A stretch of 16,936 nucleotides of DNA. Origin: Draconibacterium orientale. Its GTDB lineage: Bacteria; Bacteroidota; Bacteroidia; Bacteroidales; UBA12170. This document shows, one piece after another, positions 1 through 7,646 of the stretch. The notes beneath the pieces were generated by a model, which searched no databases, was not told the DNA's origin, and was given only the letters and a program-made list of their open reading frames with translations. The position numbers and the translations under genes are program-made. Within the stretch, counting starts at the first letter, position 1. The number at the start of each line of letters is the position of its first letter. Location: assembly GCA_020718315.1 (NCBI GenBank), contig DYSK01000034.1, positions 1-16,936 on the forward strand, given 5' to 3'.

Positions 1-2425
1 CGATCTGGCAATGGACCCCAAAAACCCAAATATTCTCTATGCTTCCATGTGGGAATTTCGTCGAACCGCTTGGTCTTTTGAATCGGGCGGAGAAAGCAGT
101 GGTTTGTATAAATCGATGGATGCCGGTAAAACATGGGATAAAATTCACACTGGATTTCCACAAGGGAAACTTGGCCGTTTAGCAATAGCAGTTGCGCCTT
201 CATCACCAAATATTCTTTATACAGTAATTGAAGCCGAAGAAGATGCACGAAAAGGTTTGTATCGCAGCGATGATGCCGGCGAAAACTGGAAACAATTGAA
301 CAACGATTTTGGCATCACTGTTCGGCCTTTTTATTTTTCCAAAATTGTTGTTGACCCACGAAATTCAGATGTTGTGATCAAAGCCGGATTATCAGGCTCC
401 ATTTCCAGAGATGGCGGAAAAACATTCAAGAATTTGGGAAATATGCACAGCGATATTCATGATATTGTATTCGATATCAAAGATTCTGAAAGACTTTATG
501 TAGGAACTGATGGCGGCGTTTATCGTTCGTGGAATGGGGGAACTACCATGGAGATTTGCGAAAATCTTCCACTCTCTCAGTTTTATCATGTGAGCGTGGA
601 CAATGCCGAACCATACAATGTTTATGGCGGATTGCAAGACAACGGTTCTTGGTATGGCCCGTCTTCGGCCGATGGCGGCATTGCTGCTCGCGAATGGAAT
701 TCGGTGGGTGCTGGCGATGGTTTTCGTGTTCTAAAACATCCTACAAAAAACATTGTCTATTCCGAAATGCAAGGAGCGGAAAATGTTTGGCGCATTGATG
801 TGGAAAATAAATTGGTAAAAACCATTCAACCTTTGCCGGCAAAAGGGAATCCAAAATTTCGATTCAATTGGAATACACCTATCGCCCTAAGTGAACATCA
901 AGCCGATCGACTTTATATCGGAAGTCAATTTCTTCATAAATCGGAAGATAGGGGAGATACTTGGAAAATAATTTCTCCTGATCTAACAACCAACGATAAA
1001 GCCAAACAAGAGCAAGCAAATTCCGGTGGATTGTCGAAAGACAATTCCGGCGCCGAAAATCATACTACAATTTTTAGTATTGCTGAGTCGCCGCTAGACG
1101 AAAACATTATTTGGGTTGGCACCGACGATGGAAATGTTCAACTCACTACCGATGGTGGAAAAAACTGGACAAACACCACAACCAACATTGTGGGTTTACC
1201 TAAATACACTTGGGCATATCATATTGAAGCCAGTTCGCACAACAAAGAAACCGCCTATGTTGTTTTTGAAGGTCATTCCACCGGCGACTTCAATCCGTAT
1301 GTTTTTAAAACAAGCGATTTTGGCAAAACATGGAAAAGCATTGTTACGAACGAAATAAATGGTTTTGCACGGAATATTCAAGAAGATTTTGTGAATCCAG
1401 ATTTGTTGTTTCTCGGTACCGAATTTGGATTGCACATCACTTTGGATGGAGGAAAAAGCTGGGCGAAATTTACCCAAAATATGCCCGCGGTTGCAGTTCA
1501 TTATATCGAACTTCAAAAACAAACCAACGATTTGGTTCTCGCAACGCATGGAAGAGGAATCATCATTATCGACGATATATCGCCATTGCGCGAAATAACA
1601 CCTCAAATACTCACCAAAGAAGTTCACTTTTTTGCGAGCAAACCAACTGTAATGAAAGATCAAAGTGGGTTTGGTGTTAGTTTTGGAACGGAAACACAAT
1701 TTGTTGGACAAAATCCAAGTTCTGCGGCTCAGATTAAATATCTTCTGCCCAAACGTCATACTTTTGGTAAAATGACCTTGGAAATAAAAGATATGAATGA
1801 TAATTTGATTGCAACACTTGGAACAGGAAAATCAAAAGGCATCAATATCGTAAATTGGTCGTATTCGATTAAGCAGCCCAAGGTGGCAAAAGGAAAAACT
1901 TTTAGTTTTGGTGGATTTGCTTCGCCACGTGTAAAAGCCGGAACCTACAAAGCCGTCATCACCAAAGGCAATCAGGTTTTTGAGCACAAATTCGATTTGA
2001 TTTACGACAAACATACCAATCTTTCTCGTCAGGACAGAGAATTGCAGTTCAAAACTACAATGAAATTGTATGATATGACTCAAGAACTTGCTTATCTGGT
2101 ATATGAATTAGACGCAATCTATGAGGCTGTGAAAGAGAAAGATGATAAGACTGCAACTGCTTTGAATGCATTAAAAGAAAACTTGGTGATTACAAGCGGA
2201 GACAATTATGTGGGTTCGGCTGAGCCGCAATTGCGCGAAAAAATGGCCGATTTATATAGCAAACTCGTGGCCAATTACGATAAACCTTCGAGCAATGAAA
2301 TCGACAATTTGGAAATGATCGAAAAGCGGTTTGAACAAGCAAAAACAGACTTTTCTAAGCTTAAGAAAAAAGCTAAAATTAAAAATCTGACTCTAAAACC
2401 GTACGAAGATTTTATAAATGAATAA
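1..2425 (+). CDS. Asp-box (BNR/sortilin-like) beta-propeller protein, 5' end outside the window
   Basis: The reading frame is already open at the left edge (codons before the Met at 11 read Asp-Leu-Ala in frame), so the gene starts upstream and about 807 residues are visible. The protein carries many Asp-box motifs (S/T-x-D-x-G-x-T-W): KSMDAGKTW, RSDDAGENW, SRDGGKTF, KSEDRGDTW, TTDGGKNW, KTSDFGKTW and TLDGGKSW. These mark blades of a BNR/sortilin (VPS10-type) beta-propeller. The segment ATHGRGIIIIDDISPLREI closes the propeller region, followed by a beta-rich domain and a helical, Lys/Glu-rich C-terminus. Bacteroidota homologues are usually annotated as glycosyl hydrolase or VPS10-like proteins of about 1000 residues with a signal peptide, so roughly the first fifth is probably missing here. 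No catalytic residues for sugar cleavage can be pointed to, so enzyme activity is unproven. Export is inferred from the family, since the N-terminus is not visible. A terminator 33 nt after the stop separates it from the arginine operon. Confidence 0.85.
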   Translation, partial: DLAMDPKNPNILYASMWEFRRTAWSFESGGESSGLYKSMDAGKTWDKIHTGFPQGKLGRLAIAVAPSSPNILYTVIEAEEDARKGLYRSDDAGENWKQLNNDFGITVRPFYFSKIVVDPRNSDVVIKAGLSGSISRDGGKTFKNLGNMHSDIHDIVFDIKDSERLYVGTDGGVYRSWNGGTTMEICENLPLSQFYHVSVDNAEPYNVYGGLQDNGSWYGPSSADGGIAAREWNSVGAGDGFRVLKHPTKNIVYSEMQGAENVWRIDVENKLVKTIQPLPAKGNPKFRFNWNTPIALSEHQADRLYIGSQFLHKSEDRGDTWKIISPDLTTNDKAKQEQANSGGLSKDNSGAENHTTIFSIAESPLDENIIWVGTDDGNVQLTTDGGKNWTNTTTNIVGLPKYTWAYHIEASSHNKETAYVVFEGHSTGDFNPYVFKTSDFGKTWKSIVTNEINGFARNIQEDFVNPDLLFLGTEFGLHITLDGGKSWAKFTQNMPAVAVHYIELQKQTNDLVLATHGRGIIIIDDISPLREITPQILTKEVHFFASKPTVMKDQSGFGVSFGTETQFVGQNPSSAAQIKYLLPKRHTFGKMTLEIKDMNDNLIATLGTGKSKGINIVNWSYSIKQPKVAKGKTFSFGGFASPRVKAGTYKAVITKGNQVFEHKFDLIYDKHTNLSRQDRELQFKTTMKLYDMTQELAYLVYELDAIYEAVKEKDDKTATALNALKENLVITSGDNYVGSAEPQLREKMADLYSKLVANYDKPSSNEIDNLEMIEKRFEQAKTDFSKLKKKAKIKNLTLKPYEDFINE

Positions 2426-2458
2426 ATTCGAATCTATTCATTCAACCAGTTGAAAAAG

Positions 2459-2483
2459 AGCCGATGTATTGTCGGCTTTTTTT
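2459..2483 (+). terminator. Rho-independent terminator of the Asp-box protein gene
   Basis: The stem AGCCGA (2459-2464) pairs with TCGGCT (2472-2477). A T-G wobble (2465/2471) extends it, and a short loop separates the arms. A run of seven T follows (2477-2483). It lies 33 nt after the stop codon at 2425 and cleanly ends the upstream transcript. Confidence 0.9.
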
Positions 2484-2574
2484 ATGGGAAATAGAAAGCA
2501 AATGTCGATAAATCTCCATTTTTAGAACATTTGTATAAAAATGCATTTTAATTACATAATAATACAAATAATTC

Positions 2575-2604
2575 TTGTTTGTGTCAAGATTATATTTACT
2601 TTTG
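2575..2604 (+). promoter_or_regulatory. Bacteroidota-type promoter of the arginine operon
   Basis: A -33 TTG at 2575-2577 is followed after 19 nt by TACTTTTG at 2597-2604, an exact match to the Bacteroidota -7 consensus TAnnTTTG. In this phylum transcription usually starts a few bases after the -7 box, which puts the start near 2609-2612. That is immediately before, or at, the ATG of the small open frame at 2612, so that frame would have almost no 5' untranslated region. It is the only near-consensus promoter I find between the preceding terminator and the operon. Confidence 0.75.
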
Positions 2605-2611
2605 CCCACCA

Positions 2612-2722
2612 ATGAACAAGACACTTACATATTCCAATCCTAAATTGCAAGCTCTGCGATTAGATTGTATAAGTATGCCCTTGTTTACCTTTAGAAGCTA
2701 TAGACGCCCGTTCGGGGCATAA
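2612..2722 (+). CDS. Candidate 36-residue arginine leader peptide
   Basis: The frame starts with ATG about 8 nt after the -7 promoter box and encodes 36 residues, ending at TAA 2720-2722. It begins MNKTLTYSNPKLQALRL and ends FTFRSYRRPFGA. Four arginines are present (codons CGA, AGA, AGA, CGC), three of them in the last nine residues, including a tandem Arg-Arg. Position, size, codon content and the arginine genes downstream fit a leader peptide whose translation senses charged tRNA-Arg, as in classical attenuators. The GC-rich segment GCCC-GTTCG-GGGC overlaps its last codons and stop. There is no signal peptide or known domain. A chance open frame is possible: 36 codons is short and arginine is a common amino acid. 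The function is inferred only from context. Confidence 0.5.
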   Translation: MNKTLTYSNPKLQALRLDCISMPLFTFRSYRRPFGA

Positions 2723-2749
2723 TTATTCTTGCGGAGTTACGCACTCTGC
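2650..2749 (+). promoter_or_regulatory. Alternative RNA pairing in the leader (possible attenuator-like switch)
   Basis: Two nested long-range helices can form. Bases 2650-2659 (AGCTCTGCGA) pair with 2729-2738 (TTGCGGAGTT) over 10 pairs, three of them G-U. Bases 2674-2680 (TATGCCC) pair perfectly with 2715-2721 (GGGCATA). Competing with these, GCGGAG (2731-2736) can pair with CTCTGC (2744-2749) around a 7-nt loop, and GCCC (2706-2709) with GGGC (2715-2718). Both 5' partners lie inside the candidate leader frame, so a translating or stalled ribosome would decide which set forms. The 2731-2749 hairpin is not directly followed by a T run, so it is not a textbook intrinsic terminator. It might act on translation of the first gene or with Rho. 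The pairings are read directly from the sequence; their regulatory role is inferred. Confidence 0.4.
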
Positions 2750-2806
2750 TTCTACAGAAAAGTATTATTAATCACATTTTTTACTCAAATAAACATTTTT
2801 AGGAAT

Positions 2807-3511
2807 ATGAATATTACCATAGGAGTGGCCGATAGCAGCCACCTTAAATTCTCTAATGAAATATGCAATATGATTGAACAAGCTTCCAATATTAGAGGAA
2901 CTGGAATTGCCAAGCGTGAACCTGACTACATAGGTGCAAAAATCTCGGAAGGAAAAGCAGTTATTGCTATGCAAAACCAGAACGTGGTAGGCTTTTGCTA
3001 TATCGAAAGTTGGGAAGGCCAGAAATTTGTAGCCAATTCAGGATTGATTGTTCATCCCGATTTTCGCAAAACCGGCTTAGCCAGAGATATCAAAAGTGCC
3101 ATCTTCGATCTATCAGTAAAAAAATTTCCCAATGCAAAATTGTTTGGAATCACTACCAGTTTAGCCGTTATGAAAATAAATTCAGAATTGGGATACAAAC
3201 CGGTTACTTTCACCGAGCTCACCACCGATGATACTTTTTGGAAAGGCTGCGAAAGTTGTGTTAACCACGATATTCTTATTCGTACCAAACGTAGTATGTG
3301 TTTATGCACAGGAATGGTTTGCGATCCTTCATCATTGCAAAAAATCAATCAAAAATCGACACAAAAACTGCTTTGGACAGACTTTAAAAAATTCGTTTCT
3401 GAAAGAAAACTACGAATTCAATTAAAAGCAAATGCATCTCCATTTCTAAATAAATTCTATCGAGCATCTTCTTCGGTTTTGCCCATTGGTGACTTAATTA
3501 AAAATAGCTAA
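2807..3511 (+). CDS. GNAT-family N-acyltransferase heading the arginine operon (possible N-acylglutamate synthase)
   Basis: A 234-residue protein starting at ATG 2807 (MNITIGVADSSHLKF). The open frame extends upstream to a TTG at 2729, but that part is unlike the family and runs through the leader hairpin. The GNAT fold is indicated by the strand GKAVIAMQNQNVVGFCYIES (50-69), the beta-4 stretch ANSGLIVHPDF and the acyl-CoA pyrophosphate loop RKTGLA (87-92). After the GNAT core comes a cysteine cluster (C148, C151, C165, C167, C172) and a basic tail. Bacteroidota usually lack ArgA and ArgJ and carry a GNAT gene of this kind in the arginine operon, so it is the likely enzyme acylating glutamate from acetyl-CoA or succinyl-CoA; this assignment is inference. 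It is separated from argG by only 2 nt and is first in the operon. The cysteines could bind a metal, but nothing shows that they do. Confidence 0.8.
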   Translation: MNITIGVADSSHLKFSNEICNMIEQASNIRGTGIAKREPDYIGAKISEGKAVIAMQNQNVVGFCYIESWEGQKFVANSGLIVHPDFRKTGLARDIKSAIFDLSVKKFPNAKLFGITTSLAVMKINSELGYKPVTFTELTTDDTFWKGCESCVNHDILIRTKRSMCLCTGMVCDPSSLQKINQKSTQKLLWTDFKKFVSERKLRIQLKANASPFLNKFYRASSSVLPIGDLIKNS

Positions 3512-3513
3512 AC

Positions 3514-4713
3514 ATGAAAAACAATAAAGTTGTTCTGGCATTTAGTGGAGGATTAGACACCTCTTACAGCCTCAAATATCTGGTCAAAGAAAAAGGAATG
3601 GAAGTTTATTCGGCCATAGTGAATACAGGTGGTTTTTCCGATTACGAACTGAAACTATTGGAAGAAAAAGCCTATCAGTTAGGAGCTGTTCATCATTTGG
3701 TTCTCGAAAAAACAAAGGATTATTACCAGCATATTGTAAAATTTTTAATCTACGGAAATGTGCTTAAGAACAATACATATCCATTATCTGTAAGTTCAGA
3801 GCGGGTTTTTCAAGCGATTGCTTTGGCTCAATATGCCAAAGAAATTGACGCCGCCTACATTGCTCATGGAAGCACAGGTGCTGGAAACGACCAAGTTCGA
3901 TTTGACCTCATTTTTCAATTGATTGCTCCGGAAATAGAAATTATTACCCTCATTCGAGACCAACAACTTTCGAGAATAGAAGAAATCGATTATCTAGATA
4001 AGAATGGATTTGCGATGAGTCTTTCCACTGCCTCTTATTCTATTAATAAAGGTTTGTGGGGAACAAGTATTGGAGGAAAAGAAACACTCACTTCTCATTT
4101 GGCTTTGCCCGAATCGGCTTTTCCGAGCCAACTTCAAAGAAGCGATTCGCAAATTATTGAAATCGAGTTTTTTAAAGGAGAAGTTTGCGCTCTGAATGGA
4201 AAAAAAATGAATCCGGTTGAGCTTATTCAGCAAGTGGACAAGATGGCAAATGAATACGCCATTGGTCGCGATACGCATGTGGGCGACACAATTATCGGAA
4301 TAAAAGGCCGAGTGGGTTTTGAAGCAGCGGCTGCAAGCATTCTTATCAAAGCGCATCATAGTTTAGAAAAACATACTCTTTCCAAATGGCAACTTCAATT
4401 CAAAGAACAGCTTTCGAGCTGGTATGGAATGTTTATTCACGAAGCACAATATCTCGATCCTGTCATGCGAAACATGGAATCATTTCTGGAAGATTCCCAA
4501 AAAAATGTTTCAGGTACAGTAAGTGTCGAACTTCATCCTTATCGCTTTGTTATTTTAGGAATTAGATCCGAAAATGATTTGATGAATCCGGCATTTGGTT
4601 CTTATGGCGAAACAAATAGCGATTGGAATGGCGAAGATGTAAAAGGATTTACCAAAATAATGGCCAATTCCCTTCGTATTTACAATAAAGTAAATCCCAA
4701 CACACAATGGTAA
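3514..4713 (+). CDS. argG: Argininosuccinate synthase
   Basis: Joins citrulline and aspartate at the cost of ATP (to AMP and pyrophosphate) to form argininosuccinate, the penultimate step of arginine synthesis, in the cytoplasm. The 399-residue length is normal for the family. The N-terminal ATP-pyrophosphatase P-loop SGGLDTS is at residues 11-17. The conserved segments HGSTGAGNDQVRFD and WGTSIGGKE follow, with the synthetase/oligomerisation domain filling the C-terminal half. It begins 2 nt after the GNAT stop. Its last codons overlap the start of argC by 7 nt (ATGGTAA, 4707-4713), which suggests translational coupling. Confidence 0.97.
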   Translation: MKNNKVVLAFSGGLDTSYSLKYLVKEKGMEVYSAIVNTGGFSDYELKLLEEKAYQLGAVHHLVLEKTKDYYQHIVKFLIYGNVLKNNTYPLSVSSERVFQAIALAQYAKEIDAAYIAHGSTGAGNDQVRFDLIFQLIAPEIEIITLIRDQQLSRIEEIDYLDKNGFAMSLSTASYSINKGLWGTSIGGKETLTSHLALPESAFPSQLQRSDSQIIEIEFFKGEVCALNGKKMNPVELIQQVDKMANEYAIGRDTHVGDTIIGIKGRVGFEAAAASILIKAHHSLEKHTLSKWQLQFKEQLSSWYGMFIHEAQYLDPVMRNMESFLEDSQKNVSGTVSVELHPYRFVILGIRSENDLMNPAFGSYGETNSDWNGEDVKGFTKIMANSLRIYNKVNPNTQW

Positions 4714-5681
4714 TAGTCGGAATTGTTGGCGGAAGTGGATTTGTAGCAGGCGAACTTATTCGGCTTTTGATTCACCATCCGCAAGTAGAAATAGATTTTA
4801 TTTTCAGCCACAGCCATGCCGGACAAAAGGTAAATTTAGTTCATCAGGATTTATTCTATTCGGATCTGGTTTTTACCGACAAAGTAAATCTTCAGGCTGA
4901 TTTGGTTTTTCTAAGTTTGGGACATGGGCATTCTAAGCGCTTTTTGGACGAAAATATATTTTCTGAAAATACCAAAATTATTGATTTAAGTGCCGATTTT
5001 CGATTGGAAAGCAATGCCGTATTTCAAAATAGAAAATTTGTGTATGGATTAACAGAACTGAATAAGTCTCAAATTGCAACGGCACAAAATGTAGCCAATC
5101 CGGGCTGTTTTGCCACCGCCATCGAATTGGCTGTACTTCCTTTGTTACAATTGAACACCACTCTAAACGAATTGCATATTCAAGCAATAACCGGATCAAC
5201 AGGTGCAGGGCAAAATCTAACAACCACAAACGCTCATGCTTGGCGAAACAACAATATTTCTGTTTACAAAGCTTTTACGCATCAACATTTGGCTGAAATT
5301 CGAGAGCAATTTTATACGCTCTATAAAAATAATTCGTTGGAATTGAACTTTATTCCATATCGTGGCGATTTTGCAAGAGGCATTTTTGCAACTATTTACA
5401 CCACTTTGGACATTGAAAAACAAGCTCTTCTAAAAATTTATAGCGATTTTTACAGCACTGCTAAATTTACTCATCTTACAGAGCAGGAATTGAATCTGAA
5501 ACAAGTTGTGAACACAAATCATTGCTTGATTCAAGTACAGAAAATAGAAAATAAAGTTTTGATACATTCCGCAATCGATAATTTGCTAAAAGGAGCTGCC
5601 GGTCAAGCCGTTCAAAATATGAATTTGATGTTGGGTATGGACGAAACGCTGGGATTAAATATAAAAGCAAATAACTTCTAA
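4707..5681 (+). CDS. argC: N-acetyl(or succinyl)-gamma-glutamyl-phosphate reductase
   Basis: Reduces the acyl-glutamyl phosphate made by ArgB to the semialdehyde with NADPH. The protein has 324 residues, within the usual range. The NAD(P)-binding glycine motif GIVGGSGFVAGEL lies at the N-terminus, the catalytic cysteine (C134) sits in NPGCFAT, and ITGSTGAGQN and the segment SVYKAFTHQHLAEI complete the family pattern. The ATG overlaps the argG stop by 7 nt, and argD starts 21 nt after it ends. Whether the natural substrate is acetylated or succinylated cannot be told from the sequence: Bacteroides fragilis uses succinylated intermediates, while other bacteria use acetylated ones. Confidence 0.95.
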   Translation: MVIVGIVGGSGFVAGELIRLLIHHPQVEIDFIFSHSHAGQKVNLVHQDLFYSDLVFTDKVNLQADLVFLSLGHGHSKRFLDENIFSENTKIIDLSADFRLESNAVFQNRKFVYGLTELNKSQIATAQNVANPGCFATAIELAVLPLLQLNTTLNELHIQAITGSTGAGQNLTTTNAHAWRNNNISVYKAFTHQHLAEIREQFYTLYKNNSLELNFIPYRGDFARGIFATIYTTLDIEKQALLKIYSDFYSTAKFTHLTEQELNLKQVVNTNHCLIQVQKIENKVLIHSAIDNLLKGAAGQAVQNMNLMLGMDETLGLNIKANNF

Positions 5682-5702
5682 CAAATCAAAATTTTTCTAC
5701 TC

Positions 5703-6836
5703 ATGAACTTATTTGATATTTATCCACGCTACAAAATCAATATCGTAAAAAGCAAAGGAATTTTTCTTTGGGACGATCAGAATCGTAAATACCTCGATTT
5801 GTATGGAGGCCACGGCGTAATTTCCATTGGGCATGCACATCCGGCTTATCTTTTATCAATCCAGAAACAAATAGAAAAAATTGGATTTTATTCCAATTCT
5901 GTCGAAATGCCCATTCAGCAAGACTTAGCAACCAAATTGGGCGAACAAAGTGGCTACAACGATTACAATTTGTTTTTGTGCAATTCGGGTGCCGAAGCAA
6001 ATGAAAATGGCTTGAAACTGGCTTCTTTTCACAACGGAAAGAAAAAAATTATCGCTTTCAAAAATAGTTTTCACGGTCGAACTGCAGCGGCTGTTCACGT
6101 TACCGACGACCAAAAGCTTTCCGCTCCAATCAATAAAGAACAATTTGAAGTTGAATTCCTTGAATTGAATCAAAGCGAAGCATTGATAAAAGCCCTGAAC
6201 GATCCAAGTATTGCTGCAGTCATTTTTGAAGGAATTCAGGGCGTTGGCGGTTTGGATATGCCTTCGGATGACTATTTACAACTGCTATCGAAACTTTGTA
6301 AAGAAAAAAATATTGTGTTGATTGCCGATGAAATACAAAGCGGTTATGGGCGTAGCGGGCATTTTTTCGCACATCAATCAGCAGGCATAAAAGCCGATAT
6401 TATAAGTATTGCAAAGGGAATGGGAAATGGTTTTCCAATAGGCGGACTGTTGATAAATCCCCAAATCGAATCGAAACACGGAATGCTGGGAACCACTTTT
6501 GGAGGAAATCATTTGGCTTGTGCAGCGGCAATTTCTGTTTTAGATACACTTCGAAAGGAAGATTTGATTCAGCATGCAAAGAAAATTGGCCAACAATTGT
6601 CGGACGAACTAAGCAAGCTCCCAAAGATAAAAAAGGTAAAAGGAAAAGGATTGATGCTTGGAATTGAATTTGATTTTCCCGCCAAATCAGTCCGAGAAGA
6701 ACTGCTGTTCGATTATGGCATCTTTACCGGCTCTTCGTCCAATGCCAATTTGCTTCGAATTTTGCCGCCATTGACCATCCAATTCGACGACTTAAAGCCT
6801 TTTTTATTTGCAATGAATGAAATTCTAAACAAATGA
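5703..6836 (+). CDS. argD: Acylornithine aminotransferase (class III, PLP-dependent)
   Basis: Transfers an amino group from glutamate to N-acyl-glutamate semialdehyde, giving N-acylornithine. The protein has 377 residues, slightly compact for the family. Class III motifs in order: YLDLYGGHGVISIGHAHP, the PLP phosphate-binding SGAEANE, FHGRT, the aspartate that contacts the PLP ring nitrogen in ADEIQSGYGRSG, and the Schiff-base lysine K238 in IAKGMGNGFPIGG. The C-terminal GTTFGGNHLACAAA is also typical. It starts 21 nt after argC. In many Bacteroidota a carbamoyltransferase gene (argF or argF') follows, but here argB comes after 28 nt. Confidence 0.93.
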   Translation: MNLFDIYPRYKINIVKSKGIFLWDDQNRKYLDLYGGHGVISIGHAHPAYLLSIQKQIEKIGFYSNSVEMPIQQDLATKLGEQSGYNDYNLFLCNSGAEANENGLKLASFHNGKKKIIAFKNSFHGRTAAAVHVTDDQKLSAPINKEQFEVEFLELNQSEALIKALNDPSIAAVIFEGIQGVGGLDMPSDDYLQLLSKLCKEKNIVLIADEIQSGYGRSGHFFAHQSAGIKADIISIAKGMGNGFPIGGLLINPQIESKHGMLGTTFGGNHLACAAAISVLDTLRKEDLIQHAKKIGQQLSDELSKLPKIKKVKGKGLMLGIEFDFPAKSVREELLFDYGIFTGSSSNANLLRILPPLTIQFDDLKPFLFAMNEILNK

Positions 6837-6864
6837 TAGCCTGTAAATTAAACTCCATATCGTG

Positions 6865-7644
6865 ATGAAACAAAAATTGGATATAATTAAAATTGGCGGT
6901 GATTTGCTCGATAAACCAGAAACATTATTAAGTGTTTTGAAAATGTTTTCTGAAAACAAAAATCTAAAAATACTAGTCCATGGTGGCGGAAAGAGTGCAA
7001 CAAAATGGAGCGAAAAATTAGGTCTAAAACCAAAACTGATTGACGGAAAAAGAATTACCAATGCCGAAAATCTTGAAATTGTCGTGATGATTTATGCCGG
7101 ATTGATTAATAAATCCGTAGTGGCCCAACTTCAAAGCCTCCAATGCAATGCTGTTGGTTTGAGTGGCGCCGATTTGAACAGCATTCGGGCAAATAAAAAA
7201 TCAAATCCCGACATCGATTTTGGTTTTGTAGGCGAAATAGAATCCATTCATATATCAAACCTAAATGTGCTGTTATTGAGCAACTTTTGCCCTGTATTTT
7301 CGGCCATCACACACAACGGAAAAGGTCAATTGCTCAATACGAATGCTGACAGTATTGCCGCTCAACTCTCTATCGCTTTTTCTTTTACCTATGAGGTTAG
7401 GCTGCTTTTTTGTTTCGAAAAAAGTGGAGTTCTATTCAATTCTCAGGACGAAAATTCTGTTATTCCAATTCTTCAAAAACAAAATTATTTGGCACTGAAG
7501 GAACAGGGAATTATCAAAGACGGTATGTTGCCAAAATTGGAGAATGGTTTTTTGGCATTGCAAAATGGCGTTCGGGAAGTATGCATCGGAAAACCGGAAA
7601 TAATCAACGGAAATACAAATCTATTTAGTAAATTATCACTTTAA
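6865..7644 (+). CDS. argB: N-acetyl(or succinyl)glutamate kinase
   Basis: Phosphorylates the gamma-carboxyl of N-acylglutamate, the second step of the pathway and often the one inhibited by arginine. The protein has 259 residues from the ATG at 6865; a GTG directly before it (6862) is in frame but is the less likely start. Amino-acid-kinase features: DIIKIGGDLL near the N-terminus, VHGGGKSATKW for the nucleotide and substrate glycine loop, LLNTNADSIAAQLS with the conserved NxNAD, and DGMLPKLE with the phosphate-contacting lysine. The N-terminal helix that carries arginine control in hexameric ArgB enzymes is absent, so direct feedback by arginine is less likely. It is 28 nt after argD and 2 nt before argE. 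Confidence 0.93.
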   Translation: MKQKLDIIKIGGDLLDKPETLLSVLKMFSENKNLKILVHGGGKSATKWSEKLGLKPKLIDGKRITNAENLEIVVMIYAGLINKSVVAQLQSLQCNAVGLSGADLNSIRANKKSNPDIDFGFVGEIESIHISNLNVLLLSNFCPVFSAITHNGKGQLLNTNADSIAAQLSIAFSFTYEVRLLFCFEKSGVLFNSQDENSVIPILQKQNYLALKEQGIIKDGMLPKLENGFLALQNGVREVCIGKPEIINGNTNLFSKLSL

Positions 7645-7646
7645 TT

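Noticed and set aside
1196..1759. 187-codon open frame on the minus strand inside the Asp-box gene
   Set aside because: Composition is that of an antisense shadow (rich in Phe, Arg, Cys), with no recognisable motif, and it lies opposite a clearly coding frame full of Asp-box repeats.
2729..2806. In-frame TTG start giving the GNAT protein 26 extra residues
   Set aside because: The added residues have no family resemblance, cover the leader hairpin, and the ATG at 2807 gives the typical GNAT N-terminus directly.
2611..2806. ArgR-type operator (ARG box) in the arginine leader
   Set aside because: AT-rich patches such as CATAATTATTC occur, but none fits the two-armed ARG box pattern.
6862..6864. 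GTG as the argB start
   Set aside because: An ATG follows immediately; GTG is less favoured and adds only one residue.
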